Assembly: GCA_003538625.1 (NCBI GenBank)
Contig: DPRR01000007.1
Span: forward strand, 62,001-126,000
DNA length: 64,000 nt
Reading direction: 5' to 3'
Origin: Ignavibacteriales bacterium
GTDB taxonomy: Bacteria > Bacteroidota > Ignavibacteria > Ignavibacteriales > Ignavibacteriaceae
A program made the position numbers and the translations under genes. The notes under the pieces are model-generated. The model saw only the letters and a program-made list of their open reading frames with translations, searched no databases and was not told where the DNA came from. Below are positions 15,835-24,381 of the stretch, piece by piece; position 1 is the stretch's first letter, and each line of letters starts with the position of its first letter.

Positions 15835-16956
15835 TTGGGCGCTATGCAGGGCTTGCTCCTATCAATATTATTATTTACAAAAAAAATCAATCACACGGCT
15901 AATGTTGTTTTGACAATTGCAATGCTTGCTCTTTCTATTGATGTTTTCCATTCCGCTTATATAATATTTGGGTATTATAAAGAGATGCCCGGGTTTATTG
16001 GGATAACATATGCATTTCCGTTTTTATACGGACCGATATTTTATCTTTATGCAAAATTAATAAGCTCGAGCAGCAATGATTTCAAATTAAAATATTATCT
16101 GCATTTTATTCCTTTTTTTATTGTTGTGATATATGGAATTGCTTTTGTTTATCTGAAAAGCAGTGAGTTTAAATTTGCATTGTTAAGAGGTGAGGTTGAA
16201 ACTCCATTAGTGTTAGAATTAATGAATTATCTAAAACCGTTTTACGGAATAATTTATGTGTTTTTAACGATACGTGTTGTACGGGTTTATAATAACAGGA
16301 TAAGAAATTCTTATTCTAATATTGAACGAATTAATTTAAATTGGTTAAAACATTTGACTATCGGGTTAAGTGTTATATGGGGTGTTGTTGTAATAAGTTA
16401 TGTTGTTCATGCAGTAGCAGATAAAAATATTGAGATGGATGGATTTATTTATATGTCAGCATCCGTATTAATATATTCAATCGGATATTTAAGTTTACGT
16501 CAGCCGCAAATATTTGATCAGGTTATTAATAAATCAGAAGAAAGACCGGAACCGGAAAGGAAAACAAAAACTGCTGAAATAACGAGTTATCAGAAATCAG
16601 GTCTGGCAGACACTGAAGCAAAGAGTCATTTAGATAATCTGCTTCGGATGATGGACACCGATAAGCCATATTTAAATTGTGATTTAACATTGCGCAATTT
16701 AGCAGAAAAATTATCCGTGTCACCTCATAATTTATCTGAGATATTAAATACACGGATCAATCAGAATTTTTATGATTTTATTAATCGCTACCGGGTGGAA
16801 GAGGTAAAACGGAGACTGGCTGAAAATGAATCGCAAAAGTACAGTCTTATTGCAATTGCTTTTGATTCGGGGTTTAATTCAAAATCCGCATTTAATACAA
16901 TCTTTAAAAAGCACACGGGAACAACACCTTCGCAATACCGCAAGCAGTTAACATAA
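15835..16956 (+). CDS. AraC-family regulator with N-terminal membrane domain
   Basis: 373 residues from a TTG at 15835. About seven membrane segments (1-225) precede a cytoplasmic AraC HTH domain at about 270-372 (DLTLRNLAEKLSVSPHNLSE, FINRYRVEEVKRRL, FDSGFNSKSAFNTIFKK, TGTTPSQYRK). This membrane-AraC layout is common in Bacteroidota and suggests direct signal sensing. The start is uncertain: hydrophobic sequence in frame (VEYILLL) runs upstream to stops at 15781-15789, and there is no ATG there. AAAGGA at 15793-15798 sits 9 nt before an ATC at 15808. Confidence 0.85.
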   Translation: MGAMQGLLLSILLFTKKINHTANVVLTIAMLALSIDVFHSAYIIFGYYKEMPGFIGITYAFPFLYGPIFYLYAKLISSSSNDFKLKYYLHFIPFFIVVIYGIAFVYLKSSEFKFALLRGEVETPLVLELMNYLKPFYGIIYVFLTIRVVRVYNNRIRNSYSNIERINLNWLKHLTIGLSVIWGVVVISYVVHAVADKNIEMDGFIYMSASVLIYSIGYLSLRQPQIFDQVINKSEERPEPERKTKTAEITSYQKSGLADTEAKSHLDNLLRMMDTDKPYLNCDLTLRNLAEKLSVSPHNLSEILNTRINQNFYDFINRYRVEEVKRRLAENESQKYSLIAIAFDSGFNSKSAFNTIFKKHTGTTPSQYRKQLT

Positions 16957-16982
16957 AATTATCAGGATATTGATTGATAAAT

Positions 16983-17066
16983 TTATTTAACCAGCTTAAA
17001 GATCAATACAATGAGAACAATCAGTATTGTAAGTATGCTTATAAGTAATGCTATTGTTTCCTTCAT
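16983..17066 (-). CDS. Possible 27-residue single-helix membrane peptide
   Basis: The frame starts with ATG at 17066 and ends with TAA at 16983. The product is MKETIALLISILTI, then a Leu/Ile/Val-rich continuous helix, then FKLVK. It is one membrane segment with positive C-terminal residues. No clear ribosome binding site is visible. It lies beyond a hairpin that ends the neighbouring 17176-17748 gene, so it would need its own promoter. It could be chance. Confidence 0.3.
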   Translation of the reverse strand: MKETIALLISILTILIVLIVLIFKLVK

Positions 17067-17105
17067 TATGGTTGTGCGGTTGTGTTTAACTAATATAAAT
17101 AAGTT

Positions 17106-17145
17106 TGGCGGAGCCCGGTCTGTTAAAATTTGCTCCGCCAATTTT
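17106..17145 (+). terminator. Terminator-like hairpin between convergent units
   Basis: The dyad TGGCGGAGC...GCTCCGCCA (9 bp, 17-nt loop) is followed on the plus strand by ATTTTAG. It can serve the AraC-type gene on the plus strand, and less well the minus-strand gene ending at 17176. Confidence 0.6.
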
Positions 17146-17175
17146 AGTTAAGTAATTATTTTTTTAGAATGAATT

Positions 17176-17748
17176 TTAAAAAGTGAATTTGAAATCAAGA
17201 TCCATAGACCAGCCGCTAAAACTTGCATTAGAGAAATCAGAATATTTTACTCCGGATGCCAAACGGTAACTTGCAGAATAACCTAATCCGAACCAATCGA
17301 TAATCCAGAAATTAACTGCAGCACCTGGTTCTGCAACAAAAAAATAATCATTACCACCAAGGAACTCATAATCAGCGCGCCCTGCCCCAATCATAATTAT
17401 ACCGGATAGAGAGAGCTTATCGGATAGGTTGTAATTGTATGCAGCCTCAATTCCACCATAACCAAAATGAAGTTCATCCCTACCTTTTTGATTTATATAA
17501 GAATGACCAAGCTTATTTGGTATTAAACCATGAGCAGCTAATCCAACATTGATAATATTATTTAATTTATACCCTGCCCTCAGTCCGCCGAACAAACCCC
17601 AGTTGCCATTTAATGCAGCTGTTTTACCGATAAGGTCTGCATAAAAATGATTCTGGTCATTATTGCGAAACTGCGTTAATGAGATATCCTGTGCAGCTAT
17701 TTGAACGGTTATAAGTGTTACAAAAACTGCGATTAACAAATTTTTCAT
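17176..17748 (-). CDS. Outer-membrane beta-barrel protein
   Basis: 190 residues. A signal peptide ends at VQIAAQ. Alternating hydrophobic strands with Gly/Tyr/Trp turns follow (GNWGLFGGLRAGYKL, LHFGYGGIEAAYNY, WFGLGYSASYRL), ending in SMDLDFKFTF with a terminal aromatic, as expected for an outer-membrane barrel. No specific family is recognised. Upstream (17749-18045) there is no copy of the E operator. Confidence 0.7.
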   Translation of the reverse strand: MKNLLIAVFVTLITVQIAAQDISLTQFRNNDQNHFYADLIGKTAALNGNWGLFGGLRAGYKLNNIINVGLAAHGLIPNKLGHSYINQKGRDELHFGYGGIEAAYNYNLSDKLSLSGIIMIGAGRADYEFLGGNDYFFVAEPGAAVNFWIIDWFGLGYSASYRLASGVKYSDFSNASFSGWSMDLDFKFTF

Positions 17749-18045
17749 TTTATTGCTCCTTTTTTTGTAATTAAAAATTGACGCTGCAAATTTGAATCAT
17801 TCCAATGGGGTTTTCGCCTATTCTGATGGGATAGCACCATAAAGAGATAAGAACACGTTCAAACCAATGGGATTGAGAGTTATTTTACGTGGATTAGAGA
17901 TTTTCTCACGTTTGTAAACATTTTCCGGATATTAATTATTAAGCAATAAAAAAATCTCTTGCAATTTTGAAAGTACAAGTTTAACTTTTATGTATCCCTT
18001 TAGTAAAGGGAGACAATCTTTACAAATTTACTTAAAAGAAGAATT
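17749..18045. other. Divergent intergenic region, no gene seen
   Basis: 297 nt between the barrel protein and the TrmB-type regulator. Two short CCAATGGG motifs occur at about 17807 and 17862. No ORF, RNA gene or strong dyad is apparent. Confidence 0.4.
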
Positions 18046-18918
18046 ATGGAATTAATAACAAAATTGCAGCAAATCGGCCTGACCAAAAGAGAAGCTGAAG
18101 TTTACATCGCACTTCTTCAAAGAAAAGAATTTACCGCACCGGAACTAACAAAAATCACAACTATTACAAGAACAAAAATTTATGAAATCCTCCAAAACCT
18201 GGTACATAAAGGTATTTGCACAGAAAGCAACAGGAATGGTAATAAAGTTTTCAGAAGCATAAATCCCAAAATAGCATTAAAGAATATTGTAAATAATTAT
18301 GAGCAGATTGTTGAAGAAAAGAAAATTGATTTTGAGCAAAAACAAAAAATTGATATTGAACAAAAGAGAAGAGCTGCCGACTTACTCGAGAAAGAGTTAG
18401 TCTCTTTCCATAAGAATAGTTCAGACAGCTTTGAACCGTTTGATTATATAGAGGTACTGACCGATAAAAGACAGATTGGTGAAAAATGGGTTGATATTCA
18501 GCAGCGTACTAAAAAAGAATTACTTGTTTTTACAAAGCCGCCATACACAACACCAAGTTTAGAAGACAATATTGAAAAAGAAAAGGAAATATTTAAAAAG
18601 CAAAACATCGTTATAAAAGGTTTATATGAATACGATGGATTATCCACAGAAGAATTAAAAGATCTTGTTAAGACCGTTGAGATATACCAGGAAATTGGTG
18701 AAGAAGCCAGACTTATAGAAAAACTGCCAATGAAACTGGTAATAAGTGATGAAACCCTGGTAATGTTTGCTTTAAATGACAGGATCTCTTTAAAACCAAA
18801 TATAACCAGCATGGTAGTTGATCATCCTAGCTATGCAACAGCTTTAAAAAAAGTTTTTGAAAGTTATTGGGCTGATGGTGTAAGCATCGGGACATTCAAA
18901 AAAAAATTAAATGAATAA
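18046..18918 (+). CDS. TrmB-family transcriptional regulator
   Basis: 290 residues. The N-terminal winged helix (1-75) has the TrmB signature LQQIGLTKREAEVYIALLQ, then TRTKIYEILQNLVHKGI. A coiled-coil (about 85-125) and a C-terminal effector domain follow (FDYIEVLTDKRQIGEKWVDI, LPMKLVISDETLVMFALND). TrmB proteins are best known from archaea, where they respond to sugars, but occur in bacteria too. It lies 38 nt upstream of the YCF48-repeat gene on the same strand and may be co-transcribed with it. Confidence 0.88.
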   Translation: MELITKLQQIGLTKREAEVYIALLQRKEFTAPELTKITTITRTKIYEILQNLVHKGICTESNRNGNKVFRSINPKIALKNIVNNYEQIVEEKKIDFEQKQKIDIEQKRRAADLLEKELVSFHKNSSDSFEPFDYIEVLTDKRQIGEKWVDIQQRTKKELLVFTKPPYTTPSLEDNIEKEKEIFKKQNIVIKGLYEYDGLSTEELKDLVKTVEIYQEIGEEARLIEKLPMKLVISDETLVMFALNDRISLKPNITSMVVDHPSYATALKKVFESYWADGVSIGTFKKKLNE

Positions 18919-18956
18919 ATTTTTCTTATAACCATAAACAAAATAAAAGGATAAAT

Positions 18957-21356
18957 ATGACATATAAACTTCTTCGATTCTCTGCGTTAGTGCTTGCTTA
19001 TTTAGTAATAAGCTTCAGTACTTCCGATGCCCAATGGTACTGGCAAAATCCATTACCACAGGGAAATACTTTAAACAGTGTTTCTTTTACCGATGCCAAT
19101 AACGGTACCGCTGTTGGTGAAAATGGATCAATAATCAGAACAACAGATGGCGGGGCAACCTGGACCAATCAGGAGTCAGGTGTGACTCTTTTGCTTCATT
19201 CAGTTTATTTTGTTGATGCAAACATCGGAACTGCAGTTGGTCTTAACAGCAAGATCTTAAAAACCACAAATGGCGGAGCGACATGGGTAAGTCAGGAATC
19301 AGGTACAAATTTTCAACTTCACTCTGTCAGCTTTTCTGATGCCAATCATGGAACAATTGTAGCAAACAGCGGCCATATTTTAAGAACAACAAACGGTGGT
19401 ACAACTTGGACTCCTCAAACCAGCGGTGTAACAGAAGAACTTTGGGGTGTTGATTTTACAGATAATAATAATGGTACGATTGTAGGCAACAATGGTACTA
19501 TTCTTAGAACGACTAACGGTGGCACAACATGGAATCCCCAAAACAGCGGAGTAACAGGGATAATAAGAGGCTTATCCTTTACAGATGCGATGACCGGAAC
19601 AGTTGTTGGAGAAGGAGGCTTGATTCTAAGAACAACTGATGGTGGTACAAACTGGGTTCCACAGACAAGCGGATTAAATCCGTGGGATTATATTTATTCC
19701 GTTTCATTTTCTGATGCAAATCATGGTACTGCTGTTGCAAGCGGCGGAATTATTCTTAGAACAATCGATGGCGGAACGACATGGAATCCGCAGAACAGCG
19801 GATCATTGAATGATATTAATTTTATTTCTATGTCTTCAGAAAATAATGGAATAGCTGTTGGTTTTGGGGGCTTGATATTAAGAACAATTGATGGAGGATT
19901 GACCTGGGTTAATGAATTAAAAGGTGAATCCGAACAGGCAATGACTTCCATTTCATTTGCAGATGCAAATAATGGAATAGCTGTGGGTACCGGTGGTGTA
20001 ATACTTAAAACCACAAATGCCGGTTTAAATTGGGTTAGTCAAACAAGCGGTATAACAGATGAACTTTATGGAGTTTCTTATCCTGATATTAATAATGCAA
20101 CAGCAGTTGGAATGTTTGGCAATATCCTTAAAACAACTGATGGCGGAACAACTTGGACACCTCAAACAAGCGGTACTGCAGAAAATCTTAACAGTGTTTC
20201 TTTTACCGATGTTAATAATGGAACTACTGTCGGTCAATCAGGTGTAATTTTAAGAACTACTAACGGTGGAACAACATGGACACCTCAATCAAGCGGCACT
20301 GGAAGTGCACTATGGGGTGTTTCATTTACGGATATTAATAATGGAACTGCAGTAGGAAATGGTGGAACTATTCTTAGAACTACCAATGGAGGTTCTACAT
20401 GGACTCCTCAAACTTCCGGTACAACCGGTCCGCTTTACGGAGTTTGTTTTACCGATGCAAATAACGGAACTGCTGTTGGTTCAACCCCGTTTCCTGTACA
20501 GGTTGGACTTGTGCTTCACACGACTGATGGAGGAGCAACATGGGTTCAGCAAAACAGCAACACAATTGTTTTTCTAAATGCTGTTTCATTTACTGATGCA
20601 AATAACGGAACTATAGGTGGATTGAACGGAGTTATTCTTGGCACGACAGATGGAGGCGCTAACTGGATTCCACAGGAAAGTCACACAAGACATATGGTAA
20701 GAGGAATGTACTTTACCGATGTAAACACGGGTTATGCTGTTGGAGAAAATGGAATGATAATCAAAACAGGATCTACACCGGTTCCGGTTGAGTTAGTTTC
20801 TTTCAACGCAGAAATGCTGGATGGAAATGTTGTACTTACCTGGAGCACCGCAACAGAAAATAATAACAACGGATTTCAGATTGAACGCAAAATCCGCAGT
20901 CCTCAGTCTACAGTTGGCAATTGGGTAAATATAGGATTTGTTAACGGCAAAGGTACAACAACCGATAAAACATTCTATTCATTTAAAGATAAGAATGAAA
21001 TACCGGGAACATACTTATACAGATTAAAGCAAATCGATTTTGATGGAACATTTAATTACAGCAATGAGATAGAAGTTGAAGTAACCGGACCAAAAGATTT
21101 TGCTTTGTATCAGAATTATCCTAATCCATTTAATCCAACTACAGCTATAAAGTTTGCAATACCATTTAAAACAAACTTAAGCTTAAATGTTTACAATACA
21201 CTTGGTGAAAAAGTTGCGGAAATATTTAAGGGAGAAATGGAAGAAGGATATCATGAAATGATGTTTAATGCATCAGGACTTTCTTCAGGAGTATATTTCT
21301 ACAAATTAGAAAGTGAAAATTTTAATTCAACACGCAAGATGATTGTGATTAAATAA
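18957..21356 (+). CDS. Secreted YCF48/BNR-repeat protein with T9SS sorting domain
   Basis: 799 residues. A signal peptide (ends STSDAQ) is followed by about 14 repeats of ~43 residues (FTDANNGTAVGENGSIIRTT, then DGGATWTNQ), the YCF48-type beta-propeller motif. From about residue 604 there is a linker domain (VPVELVSFNAEMLDGNVVL) and the type IX sorting domain (DFALYQNYPNPFNPTT, ending YFYKLESENFNSTRKMIVIK). The protein should cross the outer membrane by T9SS. Its C-terminal ~195 residues are about 85% identical to those of the C25 protease at 49574-53179. Confidence 0.9.
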   Translation: MTYKLLRFSALVLAYLVISFSTSDAQWYWQNPLPQGNTLNSVSFTDANNGTAVGENGSIIRTTDGGATWTNQESGVTLLLHSVYFVDANIGTAVGLNSKILKTTNGGATWVSQESGTNFQLHSVSFSDANHGTIVANSGHILRTTNGGTTWTPQTSGVTEELWGVDFTDNNNGTIVGNNGTILRTTNGGTTWNPQNSGVTGIIRGLSFTDAMTGTVVGEGGLILRTTDGGTNWVPQTSGLNPWDYIYSVSFSDANHGTAVASGGIILRTIDGGTTWNPQNSGSLNDINFISMSSENNGIAVGFGGLILRTIDGGLTWVNELKGESEQAMTSISFADANNGIAVGTGGVILKTTNAGLNWVSQTSGITDELYGVSYPDINNATAVGMFGNILKTTDGGTTWTPQTSGTAENLNSVSFTDVNNGTTVGQSGVILRTTNGGTTWTPQSSGTGSALWGVSFTDINNGTAVGNGGTILRTTNGGSTWTPQTSGTTGPLYGVCFTDANNGTAVGSTPFPVQVGLVLHTTDGGATWVQQNSNTIVFLNAVSFTDANNGTIGGLNGVILGTTDGGANWIPQESHTRHMVRGMYFTDVNTGYAVGENGMIIKTGSTPVPVELVSFNAEMLDGNVVLTWSTATENNNNGFQIERKIRSPQSTVGNWVNIGFVNGKGTTTDKTFYSFKDKNEIPGTYLYRLKQIDFDGTFNYSNEIEVEVTGPKDFALYQNYPNPFNPTTAIKFAIPFKTNLSLNVYNTLGEKVAEIFKGEMEEGYHEMMFNASGLSSGVYFYKLESENFNSTRKMIVIK

Positions 21357-21416
21357 TTTATCGCTTCATCTCAAATTTGAAATTTATTCTTATCCGATTA
21401 CAACCTATAAGTGCAG

Positions 21417-21434
21417 CCCTCTCATATGAGAGGG
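21417..21434 (+). terminator. Palindromic hairpin after the YCF48-repeat gene
   Basis: CCCTCTCATATGAGAGGG is a perfect palindrome 61 nt past the stop at 21356, followed by TTGTTGT. It is a candidate terminator without a strong T-tract. Confidence 0.5.
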
Positions 21435-21534
21435 TTGTTGTATTAGTAACGGAGACAAAAACGGATCTCTCTCAGAACTTCGCCGCTCCCGCCTTCCACT
21501 TGTTAACAATTTATGTCCGGTTACTATTTAAAAA

Positions 21535-21567
21535 TAAAAAATCCCTCTCAAAAGAGAAGGATTTTTC
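21535..21567 (-). terminator. Intrinsic terminator after tRNA-fMet
   Basis: On the minus strand ATCCTTCTC pairs with GAGAGGGAT around TTTT (one mismatch), followed by a run of T. It begins 5 nt past the tRNA 3' end. Confidence 0.7.
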
Positions 21568-21571
21568 TTAG

Positions 21572-21644
<73 letters not shown>

Positions 21645-21657
21645 ATGTAATTTCTTT

Positions 21658-21745
21658 AATTCTAAATTCTAAATTCTAAATTCTAAATTCTAAATTCTAA
21701 ATTCTAAATTCTAAATTCTAAATTCTAAATTCTAAATTCTAAATT
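21658..21745. repeat. Heptamer tandem repeat (TTCTAAA, about 12 copies)
   Basis: About 88 nt of perfect 7-bp repeats (AATTCTA phase) lie between the intact tRNA-fMet and a degenerate copy of its 5' half. Copy number is likely variable through slippage. Confidence 0.95.
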
Positions 21746-21746
21746 T

Positions 21747-21791
21747 ATTGAGTCCGATTTTGAGCTACTCCCATTGGGACTCCATCCCGCG
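21747..21791 (-). pseudogene. Degenerate tRNA-fMet 5' half
   Basis: On the minus strand CGCGGGATGGAGTC...GGGAGTAGCTC, then TCGGACTCAATA, matches the acceptor, D-arm and start of the anticodon arm of the neighbouring tRNA with several changes. The upstream flank ATTACATCGCGGG is identical in both. The match stops at the heptamer array, so no T arm exists. Confidence 0.75.
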
Positions 21792-21879
21792 ATGTAATTT
21801 CTATTTTTTGAGCGATAAACGCTGTTTTCATTTCAAAATGTGGTGCGCAAATATAGTCAATCAGAAAAGTTTATCCAAA

Positions 21880-22149
21880 TTAACCATCGGTGTTGTTAAA
21901 GCTGGATGCAATTCCATCCAATGCCTGTGAACGCACATGAATTTCATTCAGCTTTTGGATAAGACTTAAGATTACTTTTCTTTTGTCTTCCACAAGGCCT
22001 GCCATATAAGAGTTTACTTCTGGCATATTGCATTCATCCAGAACACTTTCGTAAAATCTAACCATTGCTGTTTCCCGGCGCAGTGCTTCGTTTAAAGTTG
22101 CACAGGTGTTTTTACACGCGTGCTGGCATTTGATATCTAATTCAGCCAT
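21880..22149 (-). CDS. Small helical protein, possibly ferritin-like
   Basis: 89 residues, almost entirely helical, with four Cys (CQHACKNTC and DECN). Helices such as ALRRETAMVRFYESVLDEC and EDKRKVILSLIQKLNEIHVR carry E and H spacing that resembles a half ferritin/rubrerythrin bundle. This likeness is weak and metal binding is unproven. The gene is isolated, upstream of a palindromic repeat, with no clear operon partner. Confidence 0.6.
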   Translation of the reverse strand: MAELDIKCQHACKNTCATLNEALRRETAMVRFYESVLDECNMPEVNSYMAGLVEDKRKVILSLIQKLNEIHVRSQALDGIASSFNNTDG

Positions 22150-22227
22150 GGCTTCCTCGTATTATAATGATTTATTTTGCTGATACATTTTAATCTAACT
22201 TAATTATCTGCTGGTCGTCTCTAGAAA

Positions 22228-22306
22228 TGTCATTTCGAAGGAGCCCACGACTGAGAAATCTTTCACCCATATTAGAAACAGATTTCTCTCTTCGTTCGAA
22301 ATGACA
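22228..22306. repeat. Palindromic intergenic repeat, TGTCATTTCGA class
   Basis: The ends TGTCATTTCGAAGG and TTCGAAATGACA are inverted, with inner arms AGAAATCT and AGATTTCT. The whole element can fold as a long hairpin. The same class recurs at 28764, 54824 and 59273. Confidence 0.9.
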
Positions 22307-22332
22307 AATATGGAAATTCTTCAACATAATCT

Positions 22333-22890
22333 TTAGACCGGTTCAGCTAGTTTTACTAATTCTTTTCCGCGTAATAATGCCTGTTCGTTCAAAGGAATTA
22401 AATTATGTCTGCGCGGAGGTAAAGCTTTTTTAAGTGCTTCAATTATTGTTTCAATTTTTAATATCGGACGTTTTTCTAAAAACGCACCAACCATAAACAT
22501 ATTAGCAATTTGTTTTGCGTTTAGTTTATCAGCCTCTTCATTACCCGCAATGCAAACAATATCAATATCTGTTCTGGTTGGAGGATGTACGGCAGTTGAT
22601 TGTTCATAAATTAAAAGTCCGCCCGGCTTAACTGTTTTTTCAAACTTATCTATAGATGGTTGATTAAGAAGTATAGCCGTATCAAATACAGAAATTATTG
22701 GCGAGCTAATTCTCGAATCAGAAACTATAACCGTACAGTTTGCGGTACCACCTCTCATTTCAGGTCCGTATGAAGGCATCCAGCTTACTTCTTTTCCTTC
22801 AATCATTCCGGCATAAGCAATTAATCTTCCCATCGAAAGCACTCCCTGCCCGCCGAATCCTGCAAAAATTATTTCATGTTCTTTTGTCAT
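22333..22890 (-). CDS. vorC: 2-oxoacid:ferredoxin oxidoreductase, gamma subunit
   Basis: 185 residues covering the POR gamma domain: IIFAGFGGQGVLSMGRLIAY, SWMPSYGPEMRGGTANCTVI, AILLNQPSIDKFEKTVKPGG. The GGQG and EMRGG motifs are diagnostic. It assembles with the alpha, beta and ferredoxin subunits to oxidise a CoA-forming 2-oxoacid and reduce ferredoxin in the cytoplasm. Substrate choice (branched-chain 2-oxoacid, 2-oxoglutarate or pyruvate) cannot be fixed from sequence alone. It is the last gene of the operon. Confidence 0.9.
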   Translation of the reverse strand: MTKEHEIIFAGFGGQGVLSMGRLIAYAGMIEGKEVSWMPSYGPEMRGGTANCTVIVSDSRISSPIISVFDTAILLNQPSIDKFEKTVKPGGLLIYEQSTAVHPPTRTDIDIVCIAGNEEADKLNAKQIANMFMVGAFLEKRPILKIETIIEALKKALPPRRHNLIPLNEQALLRGKELVKLAEPV

Positions 22891-22922
22891 TTCATAATTC
22901 CTTTATCTTTTAATATTCAGAT

Positions 22923-23723
22923 TTAGTTTTGTGGAACTTTTAAATCACCCAGAGGATACATTGGTATCATTTGTTCCTCAAGATATTTTATGGTTTCTAC
23001 CGGAGTCATCTTCCAACCTGATGGACAATTAGAAACAACCTCAACAAAACAAGTTCCTTTTTTCTGTTTCTGATATTCAAATGCTTTTATTAATGCTTTC
23101 TTAAATTTTCTTACCCCACCTGGATTATGAACAGCTTGTCTTGTTACATAATATGCCCCCGGCAGCAAACATAACATATCAGCTATCTTAATTGGATTTC
23201 CAACAGATGCAGCATCTCTTCCATAGGGAGATGTTGATGTTACCTGTCCGATCAAACTTGTTGGAGCCATTTGCCCGCCGGTCATTCCATAAATTCCGTT
23301 GTTGATAAAGAGCATTAAAATATTTTCGCCGCGGTTTACAGTATGGATTGTTTCTGCTGTACCGATGGCAGCAAGATCACCATCCCCCTGATATGAGAAA
23401 ACATATTTATCTGGTAAAACTCTTTTTATGCCTGTTGCTACGGCACTTGCTCTTCCGTGTGCGGCTTCCTGCATATCAATATTCATATAGTGATAAGCAA
23501 AAACTGAACATCCAACAGGTGCAACGCCAACTATTTCTTCCTGTATTCCAAGCTCATCAACCACTTCCATTAAAACTTTATGAACAACGCTGTGTCCGCA
23601 ACCCGGACAGTAATGAAAAGGAATATCAGTTAATGTATCGGGTCTGCAATAAACTTGCTCGTAACTTTCATCAACCTGAGTTCCTAAATTTTCTTCATCT
23701 TCTAAATATAATTTTTCGTTCAT
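22923..23723 (-). CDS. vorA: 2-oxoacid:ferredoxin oxidoreductase, beta (TPP-binding) subunit
   Basis: 266 residues. The Fe-S/TPP region has FHYCPGCGHS and a later CSVFAYHYMN. The thiamine diphosphate motif is GDGDLAAIGTAETIHTVNRG, ending in NNGIYGMTGGQ. Residues GKMTP-like (CPSGWKMTPVETIKYLEEQM) close the domain. It is the catalytic thiamine-binding subunit. Its start codon sits in a 17-bp sequence that is repeated at 24356-24372, marking the edge of an insertion between it and the alpha subunit. Confidence 0.92.
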   Translation of the reverse strand: MNEKLYLEDEENLGTQVDESYEQVYCRPDTLTDIPFHYCPGCGHSVVHKVLMEVVDELGIQEEIVGVAPVGCSVFAYHYMNIDMQEAAHGRASAVATGIKRVLPDKYVFSYQGDGDLAAIGTAETIHTVNRGENILMLFINNGIYGMTGGQMAPTSLIGQVTSTSPYGRDAASVGNPIKIADMLCLLPGAYYVTRQAVHNPGGVRKFKKALIKAFEYQKQKKGTCFVEVVSNCPSGWKMTPVETIKYLEEQMIPMYPLGDLKVPQN

Positions 23724-23725
23724 TT
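23709..23725. repeat. 17-bp direct repeat, left end of operon insert
   Basis: TAATTTTTCGTTCATTT occurs here and again at 24356-24372, with a 647-bp period. It contains the start codon of the beta-subunit gene (MNEKL). The second copy gives the same MNEKL start to the inserted lipoprotein gene. Confidence 0.85.
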
Positions 23726-23915
23726 ATATAACTCCTTTAATTATATAGTCGTAATTTACAGGTCTATTAATCTCAAGCCCAACATTCCGCCAATCTACTC
23801 TTCGATCAGCAGAAATGGTCGGAATATAACCTACATAAGGACTATATTGTGCGAAAATACAATCGGATAATATTAAACAAGTAATTGTTAAAAATATCCA
23901 TTTTGTGTATTTCAT
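23724..23915 (-). pseudogene. Truncated secreted-protein fragment (63 aa)
   Basis: A signal peptide (WIFLTITCLILSDCIFAQ) is followed by SADRRVDWRNVGLEI, which resembles the first mature residues of large secreted parallel-beta or hydrolase-type proteins. The frame then ends abruptly with a stop that lies inside the direct repeat at 23709-23725. It reads as the 5' remnant of a larger gene joined to the beta-subunit gene by the insertion event. A genuine short peptide cannot be excluded. Confidence 0.55.
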
Positions 23916-23959
23916 TGCTGTTCCTTCATAAAAGTTTCCAAATTTTATTTGCTTAGAAA

Positions 23960-24370
23960 TTAGTTTCTTAAAAAGTGGTATTCATTAATAACTATATCAA
24001 TGGTATCTATAGGTGTATAGACAGTCATTGAATCTTTGAAGCTTAATTGAGAATTATAACCTTCTCCACCGTAAATATTTAGTTTAATAAATCCTGTATC
24101 CTGAGTGGGATATATTCTAGTTCCATAAAAATAAATACTTGTACTAACTATATCTTCTAATATATATGGATAGACAGTGCTAGTATCTAAATTCCGTATG
24201 CCATTCAGATCGCCAATTTTCAGAGTTGATAAATTAGTTTCAAGCGTAATCTGTCTTCGGAAAACTTTATCCTGTTCATTTAAATCACAACTATAAAAAT
24301 TAGAAAAGACCATAAGTATCATAAAAAATGATATTTTTTTTAGTGTTGATCTCTTTAATTTTTCGTTCAT
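23960..24370 (-). CDS. Putative lipoprotein of unknown function
   Basis: 136 residues. A hydrophobic signal (ISFFMILMVFSNFYSC) ends in a lipobox-like Cys near residue 28, followed by a mostly beta polypeptide (VSTSIYFYGTRIYPTQDTGF and DTIDIVINEYHFLRN). No family is recognised. It sits between the alpha and beta subunits of an otherwise metabolic operon, inside the 647-bp insert. Its first residues MNEKL copy those of the beta subunit, because its start codon lies in the right-hand direct repeat. Confidence 0.65.
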   Translation of the reverse strand: MNEKLKRSTLKKISFFMILMVFSNFYSCDLNEQDKVFRRQITLETNLSTLKIGDLNGIRNLDTSTVYPYILEDIVSTSIYFYGTRIYPTQDTGFIKLNIYGGEGYNSQLSFKDSMTVYTPIDTIDIVINEYHFLRN

Positions 24371-24372
24371 TT
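24356..24372. repeat. 17-bp direct repeat, right end of operon insert
   Basis: Second copy of TAATTTTTCGTTCATTT (see 23709-23725). It overlaps the start codon of the inserted lipoprotein gene, just below the alpha-subunit stop. Confidence 0.85.
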
Positions 24373-24381
24373 CATTTTATC

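Noticed and set aside
21377..21571. 64-residue plus-strand frame before the tRNA
   Set aside because: It overlaps two hairpins that look like terminators and has no protein-like features.
21658..21745. Heptamer array as a CRISPR
   Set aside because: The unit is 7 bp with no spacers.
22228..22306. Palindromic repeats as insertion sequences
   Set aside because: They are under 100 bp, carry no transposase frame and have no visible target duplications.
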